Shown: positions 55,042-62,485 of the stretch, piece by piece
Numbering within the stretch: position 1 is the first letter of the stretch
Layout of the letters: the number at the start of each line of letters is the position of its first letter
Source of the DNA: DATJGR01 sp963812255
Lineage (GTDB): Bacteria > Pseudomonadota > Gammaproteobacteria > Pseudomonadales > Azotimanducaceae
Length of the DNA: 64,000 bases
NCBI GenBank assembly: GCA_963812255.1
Contig: CAWEUM010000002.1
Location: 62,001 to 126,000 of the forward strand
Direction of reading: 5' to 3'
The notes under the pieces: generated by a model
Database searches by the model: none
The model's input: the letters and a program-made list of their open reading frames with translations, nothing else
Told to the model about the DNA's origin: nothing
Translations under genes and position numbers: made by a program

Positions 55042-56829
55042 ATGGAAGCCCTGCTGCGAGAACGTCGCGCGCGCTCCGATGGCTTCGTCGAGTACAGCGA
55101 TGTCGAGGTCAGCGTTGCGACGATCAACGTGGGCAGCGCGCCCGATCAGACGCTGCAGTTGATTGGCCCCAATATTGCGCCGCGCCATGCACAGATCAGA
55201 GCGGTGGATGCTGCCACTGCCCGCGTGACCTGCCGTCGCGGCCTGACGATTCTCGTCAACGGCAAACCGCTCCGCAGCGCGACGCTCGCGCAGGGCGACG
55301 TGCTCGAGCTGGACGGGCACCGTCTGCAGCTCGTGGCGCCTCCTACGGGCTTCGATCTGGCGCTGGAAATCACACCGAACTCGGCCGCACAGGGCAGCGA
55401 CTTTGCGGGCGCTTTTCGAACGGAACTCGACCAGACCTGGCTATCGAAACGCCGCACCGCATGGTCGTTGTTCATACTGATTCTATCGCTGACATTGCTG
55501 CTGCCCCTCGGCGCGCTCGTCTGGCATCACGGCCACGCGAAGCGTCCCTGGGTACCGGCCGATGCGCAGTGGAGTACCGGAGCGTTGCTTCCTGCGCATG
55601 AGCTGGCCATCGGCGACAACTGCAACGCCTGCCACGCGGTACCCTTCGTGCGCGTGCGCGACGCACAATGTACTACTTGCCACGACCGTACCCACGATCA
55701 CATCGAAACGACGATGGCCACGAAAGTCGGGCTCGAGCACACCCGCTGCGCGTCGTGCCACAACGAGCACAATGTACCGCCGCATTTGATCGTGTCGTCG
55801 AATTCGCTCTGCACGGATTGCCACGCGACCCCGAAGCGTTTTACGGCGATCAAGGTGCTGCAAGGCACCACGGGGTTCTCGGCCGCGACGCATCCGAAGT
55901 TCGAGGCATACCTGTTGCGTTCGTCGCACCGGGCCGCCGGTACGGGTCTGGTGTTCGATTGGCAATTCGAGGCCACGTCGATCGAGGGCGCGCAGGAGTC
56001 CTCCAATCTCAAGTTTCCGCACGATGTGCATCTCGACGGCAGCAAGGTTCGCCGGGTCGGCGACAGCGGGGCGTTGCAGTGCGCCGATTGTCATCAGCTG
56101 GCACCGGACAAGGAACACTTCCTGCCGGTGACGATGGAGAAGCATTGCAGAAGTTGTCACGACCTGAAGTTCGATCCATCGGATCCGATGCGCGAATTGC
56201 CGCACGGCCAGCCAACGGAGGCGATTCTGGCGATCGAAGGACACTACCTGCGCAAATTCGGCGATCCTAACAATCGCCCGGACACCGAAACGAAGCGGCG
56301 GCTACCAGACCGAATCGGTGAGCAGGAGTCCTGTAGCGGCAGCGCATTCGCGTGCGCGATGCGCAAGACGCGCGACGAAGCCGTCAACCAATTCACGCGG
56401 CGCGGCTGCATCACATGTCACTACGTGGGAGACACGCGAGGTGATGACATCTACAGCCGCTTTCAGGTGTATCCAGTTCGCCTGGTCAAGGACTACCTGC
56501 CGAACGCCCGCTTCAATCACGCCAGCCATCTGACGCAGAAGGACGCGAGCGGTGACGCGGCATGCACGAGTTGCCACGACGCGAAACACTCCGGCAAGAG
56601 TGCCGACCTGCTGATTCCCGATATCGACAACTGCGTGCAATGTCATTCCGATCAGGCCGGCGACCGCGCAGGAAACGTCGCAGTGGTGCTGCCCTGCATC
56701 GGTTGCCACGCGTATCACCCCGAGCGTCCCCGAAGTGGATCACCGGCTGCAGCGGCGCCCGATCGAATACTCGATCAAGTGGCGTTCAGGCCTCCACGCG
56801 AGGATTCAAAAACACGAACTGACCTCTGA
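55042..56829 (+). CDS. FHA domain-transmembrane-decaheme cytochrome c fusion
   Basis: A 595-residue protein. The N-terminal, cytoplasmic FHA-like domain (about 15-105) includes APRHAQI (46-52; the usual Ser of SRHA is Pro) and VNGKPL. A helix (140-161) crosses the membrane and is followed by ten CXXCH haem sites starting at 194, 210, 236, 257, 347, 369, 456, 508, 531 and 552, with many extra His as axial ligands. The domain order implies control of a periplasmic electron wire by a phosphopeptide inside the cell. It overlaps the convergent caspase gene by 44 bp. Confidence 0.9.
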   Translation: MEALLRERRARSDGFVEYSDVEVSVATINVGSAPDQTLQLIGPNIAPRHAQIRAVDAATARVTCRRGLTILVNGKPLRSATLAQGDVLELDGHRLQLVAPPTGFDLALEITPNSAAQGSDFAGAFRTELDQTWLSKRRTAWSLFILILSLTLLLPLGALVWHHGHAKRPWVPADAQWSTGALLPAHELAIGDNCNACHAVPFVRVRDAQCTTCHDRTHDHIETTMATKVGLEHTRCASCHNEHNVPPHLIVSSNSLCTDCHATPKRFTAIKVLQGTTGFSAATHPKFEAYLLRSSHRAAGTGLVFDWQFEATSIEGAQESSNLKFPHDVHLDGSKVRRVGDSGALQCADCHQLAPDKEHFLPVTMEKHCRSCHDLKFDPSDPMRELPHGQPTEAILAIEGHYLRKFGDPNNRPDTETKRRLPDRIGEQESCSGSAFACAMRKTRDEAVNQFTRRGCITCHYVGDTRGDDIYSRFQVYPVRLVKDYLPNARFNHASHLTQKDASGDAACTSCHDAKHSGKSADLLIPDIDNCVQCHSDQAGDRAGNVAVVLPCIGCHAYHPERPRSGSPAAAAPDRILDQVAFRPPREDSKTRTDL

Positions 56830-59167
56830 CGTGGCCACCGTTCTCGATTCGCCCGAACACCGGTGTCGGGACCGCGCCAGCGTCGGGGCTGCTGCCGAAC
56901 TCCACGCGTTCCTTCAAGTGCGCGAACATCTCCGCATCAGTGAGGACGCCGCGATTTTCGTTGAGTAAACCGACGAACGTCTTGGTGAAGACCGAGCCGT
57001 CTCCGGCACCGCCATCTGGCACCGGATCTCTGCCACCAGACGAAATCACCGTCCGCGACGGGCCACCCAGCGCAAACTGGAGCTGCTTCTCGACGTCCTG
57101 GGTCTTCAGTTTGATACCACCGATGCTGACGATGCCAGCCCCGGAATAACACGAATCCGCCACGACCAGCACATGCTTTGCGTCGATGACGTCGAGCCAT
57201 TTGTTGAGATCGTCGGTGGACACACCGGCCACGCGCCAGCTCGACTTGTCTGCGGTCGCGTCTACGCCGAGCCAATAACTGACCCGATCTGCCTGTGCGC
57301 CGTGACCAGCGAAGTAGATGATCAAGGAATCGTTGGGCTTCAGCTTGCTCTCGAGCTCCGCGAAACGCTTGAAAATCTCCGCCGCGGTCGCGTCAGTCAG
57401 CAACTCCGCTTTATAACCGTAGCCCCGGCTCAACGCTTCGTAGACGCGACGCGCATCGTTCTGCGCAAAGTTCAGATGACGAAGGTGCTGGTAGGCGTTG
57501 TTGCCGATGACCAAAGCATAGCTCTTGCCCAGCTGGGTGCCCGGCGGTAGCCGGATGTGTGAGGTATCGGGTAGCGGGTCGTCTCTGAAGTCGCGGGTTG
57601 CAAGCTGCTGCGCGCGCTGCTCGGTGAGCAGATCGTTCTGTGCGCGGAGGGCTTTGGTCTGCGCAGCCAATGTGTTGATTTCAGCAGACATAGTCTCGAT
57701 TTTTGCGTCGCGCGAAGCGATCTCGCCCTGGAGCTGTGGTGTCGTCGCGGCGCGCGCGGTCAGCGCATCGCGTTCCCGCTTGGCGGCGGAGACTTCCGAT
57801 CTCAGCGCCTCGAGATTGCTCTCGGCCGCTGCGAGATTTCCGCGGGTTGCAACGAGACTCGCCTCGGTGGTGGCGACTTGTGCCGACAGCCGTTCACGCT
57901 CGTGCGCGGCCACGTCGAGTGAGGCCTGAAGTTGGCTCGCCTGCGACTGCGCCGCCACCAGCTTTTGTTCGAGTTCCCGCGCCTTGGTTTCGCTTTGCGC
58001 CAACGCGGTCGATTGCTCGCGACGTTCGGCTTCAAGTGACTGAGCGCGCGAAACCGCGTCGCGATTGGTTGCCGCCCCAGCCTGCGCTTTTGCAAGGTCT
58101 GCAACCACGGCGTCGAATTTTCCACGCTGGTCCGCCAATTGGGCGACGAGTTGCTGTTGCTGACTCTTCAACGTGGCGATCTCATCATTGTGCGCCGCCA
58201 GCAGATCCTCGGAGTGTTTCAGATCCGCATCGCTGACGGCGGTGGTCTTGCCGAGTTCGTGTTTGAGGCGATCGTTCTCGAGCTTGGCCTGTTTCAAGTT
58301 GGCGGCGAGTTGGGCCTGCTGGGAGTCGAGTGCGATCTCTTTGGTCTGGATCTGGAAGCGTTGTTCATCGAGCTGCCGTTGTTTGTCTGCGAGTTCCTTT
58401 TCGAGCTGTGCAGTCTTTTGTGGATCAGCGCCTGTTTGGGATGTCCGCGCGGCCGTCAGATTGCTTTGCAACGCAGCGATGCTCGTTTCTGCCGACGCGA
58501 GCGACTTCTTCTCGGTCGCGAGGCTAGCCTGCGCCGACGCGAGCGAACGACCCAACGATTCGACATCCGCGTTGCGCGCGCGCAACGCATCCGTCAGCGA
58601 CGCAATGCGTTGATCAGCGGCTGTTTGCGCCTGTTGTAACGTGGAGGCCAACACGAAGTCGTCGTTTGCACCCAGTGCACGTCGCCAGAGATTCGTGGCC
58701 AGCAATGGGTCCTTCTCGACACCGAGCCCGAATTCATAGAGATGGGCTAGCCGGCGCACCGCTGTGAGATCACCTTGATCGGCGGCCTTTTGGTACCACT
58801 GCGCCGCTTGCGCGTAGTGCGGGGTATCGAACAGATACTCGTACACCTCGCCGAGGCTCGTCTGCGCCTTCGCATCACCGTCGTTCGCCAGCGGCACGAA
58901 GAAAGCCACGGCGCTCTCCGGTTGCGAGCGGTCATAGGCAGTGTATTCGCCACCTCGCAATTCGCACTTCTTCGCGGTCGTTTGCGTCAGCCGGCGCCGC
59001 TCTGGATAGACGATTCCACCCAGCCTGCGCACCCGCGATGGCAGCAGGCACGCGACGATGACGTTCTCCTGAACCTCCGGCTTGCTGGCGCGATCATCGC
59101 CTACCACCCCAGTCGCACCCACAACGGCGAGTATGACCGTTCCCCAGACCAATCGATGCTTATGCAC
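56786..59167 (-). CDS. Exported caspase-like (C14) protease with Sel1 repeats and coiled coil
   Basis: A 793-residue protein: signal peptide (1-23), Sel1-like repeats (about 95-165), a very long coiled coil (about 175-525), and a C-terminal caspase fold (545-790). Catalytic His622 is in YFAGHGAQ and Cys673 in VVADSCYSG. Both residues are intact. The protein is probably periplasmic or outer-membrane facing, unlike most bacterial caspases. The second kinase gene lies 64 bp upstream, so the two probably form an operon. Its natural substrate may be one of the envelope proteins of the facing operon; that is inference. Confidence 0.88.
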   Translation of the reverse strand: MHKHRLVWGTVILAVVGATGVVGDDRASKPEVQENVIVACLLPSRVRRLGGIVYPERRRLTQTTAKKCELRGGEYTAYDRSQPESAVAFFVPLANDGDAKAQTSLGEVYEYLFDTPHYAQAAQWYQKAADQGDLTAVRRLAHLYEFGLGVEKDPLLATNLWRRALGANDDFVLASTLQQAQTAADQRIASLTDALRARNADVESLGRSLASAQASLATEKKSLASAETSIAALQSNLTAARTSQTGADPQKTAQLEKELADKQRQLDEQRFQIQTKEIALDSQQAQLAANLKQAKLENDRLKHELGKTTAVSDADLKHSEDLLAAHNDEIATLKSQQQQLVAQLADQRGKFDAVVADLAKAQAGAATNRDAVSRAQSLEAERREQSTALAQSETKARELEQKLVAAQSQASQLQASLDVAAHERERLSAQVATTEASLVATRGNLAAAESNLEALRSEVSAAKRERDALTARAATTPQLQGEIASRDAKIETMSAEINTLAAQTKALRAQNDLLTEQRAQQLATRDFRDDPLPDTSHIRLPPGTQLGKSYALVIGNNAYQHLRHLNFAQNDARRVYEALSRGYGYKAELLTDATAAEIFKRFAELESKLKPNDSLIIYFAGHGAQADRVSYWLGVDATADKSSWRVAGVSTDDLNKWLDVIDAKHVLVVADSCYSGAGIVSIGGIKLKTQDVEKQLQFALGGPSRTVISSGGRDPVPDGGAGDGSVFTKTFVGLLNENRGVLTDAEMFAHLKERVEFGSSPDAGAVPTPVFGRIENGGHVRGQFVFLNPRVEA

Positions 59168-59231
59168 GTTGTTACCTCGAAGCTATTGTTCGCACCATGC
59201 CCGCATCACTTCCGTGCACTATCTCTTTGCA

Positions 59232-60713
59232 TTAGGGCGGGCCCAAAGTCTTCCAATCGATCTTGGCGCAGCTGTCGGTCGCTGCGCCACCTGTTGCCTT
59301 TTCGAGTTCGCCGTATAGCGAACGAAGGTCTTCTTCATAGGGATTGATCTGCAGTCCGAGGCATGTCCAGCGCAATGCCTCCTCCGGATTAGTTGCGCGC
59401 AGGTCAGTCGCCGGAATCGTATACAACTTCGACAACTCGAGCATTCCCTGAGCACCGACGCGCATGTCTTGTGGTGTCGATGATTTCGCCAATAGGCGTC
59501 CGAACGAGAACCGGGCATTGGTCGGTCCATCATGAAGGTAATACGCCGCAGTCGCGTAATCCTTCGTTTTGAACGCCGATTTCGCCAGATCGAGTCCATT
59601 TCGCGCCTGACCCTTCCAGCCCAGAATGTCGTCGGGATTCGCGGCCTTCCGGTCGCCAATTGGATGCGACGCAATCTCATCGTCGACAAATCGCGTATCG
59701 GCAGAAGGCGGCCGGAACAGAATGGCTGCACCGACGGCCAACACCACCAGTACCAGTGTCAGAACGATCCACGGTGTCGCGTTCGCCTTCGGTCGATCGA
59801 GATCGAAATCCTTCAGGAACAGATCGACAGACAGCGTGCGTGCAGCGCGGTCGAAAGACAATGACTGCTGCAGAGTTCGCCACTGCCGGCGCCGAATTCC
59901 CTTCGGCTTCGTGGGAACAAGCTGTTGCGCCCGCGCTCTCGGCGCGGGGAGACCATCGAAGGGATGCCGGCCAGTCATGAGCTGGTAGACCACACAGCCA
60001 AGCGCATAGATGTCGTCACGCGCATCGGGCTTCGTGCCGGGTTCCCACATCTCGCAACTGGCATACTCCGGCGTGAGTCCCAACGGTTGCGCGGCCGACG
60101 CGCCGGCGGGATCGAAGCGGGTGCGGCCATCCATCGCAACCGTTTCGTCGATCGTTCGTGCGAGGCCGAGATCCAGCACCTTGATCTCGCCGTCCTCCGA
60201 GTAGAAGACGTTGCCCGGTTTGAAATCCGAGTGAACGACGTCCTTGGAGTGCATATAGGCCAGCGCCGCTGCGCAATCTCGAATAATCGGCCACGCATCG
60301 CGAAAGGCGACGCCCTCTTTGTGGCGCCTGATGAAGTGATCGAGGGACTCGCCACGGATGTACTCCATGACGATGAAGACATTCGGGCCGTCACGATCGA
60401 ACGTGTGCACCCGAACGATGTTCGGATGGGTCAGCTTGCGGGTGTTGGTCGCTTCTTTGCGCAGGACGCTGAGCGATTGCGGATGTTCGCGAAACAACTC
60501 GCCCAGTACTTTGATTGCGACAAACCGATCCGGACCTTCGACCTCGCGGTCGGTCGCCAGAAACACGCGCCCCATACCGCCTTCACCGAGCAGCTGCTCG
60601 AGGACGTAACGTTCTCGAAGGATCGCACCGACCAAAAGTGAGCGCTGCACCGAAATGGGCACGACTGTGGTCTTTTGCGCGCGGTCGCTCGCGTCGTTCA
60701 CCCCAAATTCCAC
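59232..60713 (-). CDS. Transmembrane Ser/Thr kinase with altered catalytic motifs (STPK-2)
   Basis: A 493-residue Hanks-type kinase with GEGGMG (43-48), Lys68 in VAIK and the catalytic Asp163. The usual HRD reads HSD (161-163) and the DFG reads DLG (181-183). Lack of the HRD arginine ('non-RD') suggests activation without activation-loop phosphorylation; Asp and Asn (HSDFKPGN) remain, so it is likely active. A helix (314-333) precedes a 160-residue external domain with tetratricopeptide-like helices. It is first in the minus-strand operon with the caspase. Confidence 0.88.
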   Translation of the reverse strand: MEFGVNDASDRAQKTTVVPISVQRSLLVGAILRERYVLEQLLGEGGMGRVFLATDREVEGPDRFVAIKVLGELFREHPQSLSVLRKEATNTRKLTHPNIVRVHTFDRDGPNVFIVMEYIRGESLDHFIRRHKEGVAFRDAWPIIRDCAAALAYMHSKDVVHSDFKPGNVFYSEDGEIKVLDLGLARTIDETVAMDGRTRFDPAGASAAQPLGLTPEYASCEMWEPGTKPDARDDIYALGCVVYQLMTGRHPFDGLPAPRARAQQLVPTKPKGIRRRQWRTLQQSLSFDRAARTLSVDLFLKDFDLDRPKANATPWIVLTLVLVVLAVGAAILFRPPSADTRFVDDEIASHPIGDRKAANPDDILGWKGQARNGLDLAKSAFKTKDYATAAYYLHDGPTNARFSFGRLLAKSSTPQDMRVGAQGMLELSKLYTIPATDLRATNPEEALRWTCLGLQINPYEEDLRSLYGELEKATGGAATDSCAKIDWKTLGPP

Positions 60714-60836
60714 CTGCGAATAGCGGCTCCATCAACACGGAAAATTCTGCGCCGTTGCAATGCCTTAAGCAATCGCGCGCCGCGGGATGCATGATGCGTG
60801 TGTGTAACCATTTTGCAGGTGGTCGGGATAAGAGGC

Positions 60837-60864
60837 TTGTAGCATCTGTGTTCTTGCGTAGAAT
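60837..60864 (+). promoter_or_regulatory. Possible sigma-70-type promoter
   Basis: TTGTAG (60837-60842) and TAGAAT (60859-60864), 16 bp apart, lie about 95 bp upstream of the autotransporter start in a 245-bp gap. This is only a pattern match. Confidence 0.35.
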
Positions 60865-60958
60865 CCCGAAGGACGGATCGAACGGTCTGCTAAAGGGGCG
60901 GTTCGAATAATGGGGCGGTTCGATCTCGAATATCGAATAAAAGGAAGGGGTAGGGGAG

Positions 60959-62467
60959 ATGCAGAGAGGGGAGATCCGAAGACTCGTCGTGGCGTGTGGT
61001 TTTGCGTGGCTGACGAGCGCTGCGAACGCCGGCTCGTTGGGTGACGCGATACTCGAGCAGGGCGGGTCCAAAACGCTCGTCAACGCGGGCAACGCGATCC
61101 AATCGACCTGCAAGTCGCTCGCAATGGCCGGCGGTACCAGCCTCGCAGGACCGCAACAAGACTTGTTCTTTCGCTGCAACGAGATGGTGACCACGTTCGC
61201 GCTCGGCCCACCGAACAATCCGACCGCGAACAGCTACGGGTACGTCGACCCAAACAATCAAAACAACGCCGTGCGCCAGTTTTCCGGCGAGGAAGCGTCG
61301 TCTCAACGTCGCCTGGGCAAGAGCGGCAGCAACGCTCAATTTACCGGCGTCGGCGCTCGTATGGATGCGATCCGACGCGGCGCTCGATCGACCACGTCCG
61401 GACTCGCAATGAACCTGGATGGAATCAATCTACTGGCCAAGCCCGACGAAGGCGCCACAGGGTTTCCGCAGATCGGCGGTGCCGCAGGTGATGCGGGTGA
61501 CGCAGACATCGGTTGGGCCTGGTTCGGTAACGTCAATGGCGGCTATTCGGATCGCGATCGCTCGCCCAACGAAGATGGCTACGACTCCAACTTCTATGGC
61601 GGCACACTCGGCGTCGACTACGCGTTCGACAGCGGCATGGTACTGGGCATCGCGGTTGGCTATCAGGACTATACGGCGGACGTGACGGGTGGTTCCCCGA
61701 CGGCGGCCAACCCCGCGTCACCGTCTTCCGGCGGCAGTGTGGATGCAACCACCTATTCGTTTTCCGGATACGCGCTCTTCAATACCGATGCCTATTTCAT
61801 GAGCGCGATCGTCGGCTATGCGTCGTCAGACTACGATCTCGACCGCAAGGCATTCTTTCTTCCGGGACCCAACCCGCAAGGACGCGCAGCAGCCCCCGGA
61901 TTCATGATCAATCGCAGCTATCGCGCAAATACGGACAGTGGTCAGGCCGGCGCCGAACTAACGTTTGGCGGAGCGGTAATAGAGGACGGACCGTTTTCGC
62001 TGGACGCGTACGTGAAGCTCAACTATCTGGCCATGCACATCGACGGCTACACCGAGAAAGAAAGGGACAACACCGGCTCGACCAGCACACCGGGATTGGC
62101 GCTGAAGTATGTCGGTCAGGATGTCGATGTCGCGGAGACCGGACTCGGCTTCACGATGCGGCGCAGCTTCAACACCGGATTTGGCGTCTTCGTACCGTAT
62201 CTCGGCGCCGAGTGGCGATATCAGTACAACGGCGGCAACGGGGTTGTGAAGTATTCCTACGCATTCGCGTTGCCTGCGCAGCCCGGGGACGATCTCAACT
62301 TTGCGAGCCGCACCGACAACTCCGACAAGAGCTATTCGATCGCGACGGTTGGATTTTCGACTCAGTTCGCGCACAACGTATCCGCCTTCCTGCAGTACGA
62401 GGCGTTGCTTGGACTCAACAACATCTCATCAGGGGTTGGAACCATCGGTTTGAGGGGGACGTTCTAG
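60959..62467 (+). CDS. Autotransporter beta-barrel domain protein
   Basis: A 502-residue protein starting at ATG 60959 behind GGGGTAGGGGAG. Signal peptide (1-24, ending ANA), a short passenger (about 25-190) and a C-terminal autotransporter barrel (about 195-502) of amphipathic strands such as GGTLGVDYAFDSGMVLGIAVGYQ. The last residue is Phe (LRGTF), as needed for BAM recognition. The passenger is too short for a typical adhesin. The lipoprotein gene follows 18 bp downstream, so the two may be cotranscribed. Confidence 0.82.
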   Translation: MQRGEIRRLVVACGFAWLTSAANAGSLGDAILEQGGSKTLVNAGNAIQSTCKSLAMAGGTSLAGPQQDLFFRCNEMVTTFALGPPNNPTANSYGYVDPNNQNNAVRQFSGEEASSQRRLGKSGSNAQFTGVGARMDAIRRGARSTTSGLAMNLDGINLLAKPDEGATGFPQIGGAAGDAGDADIGWAWFGNVNGGYSDRDRSPNEDGYDSNFYGGTLGVDYAFDSGMVLGIAVGYQDYTADVTGGSPTAANPASPSSGGSVDATTYSFSGYALFNTDAYFMSAIVGYASSDYDLDRKAFFLPGPNPQGRAAAPGFMINRSYRANTDSGQAGAELTFGGAVIEDGPFSLDAYVKLNYLAMHIDGYTEKERDNTGSTSTPGLALKYVGQDVDVAETGLGFTMRRSFNTGFGVFVPYLGAEWRYQYNGGNGVVKYSYAFALPAQPGDDLNFASRTDNSDKSYSIATVGFSTQFAHNVSAFLQYEALLGLNNISSGVGTIGLRGTF

Positions 62468-62485
62468 CGCACGGTTTGCATCGCA

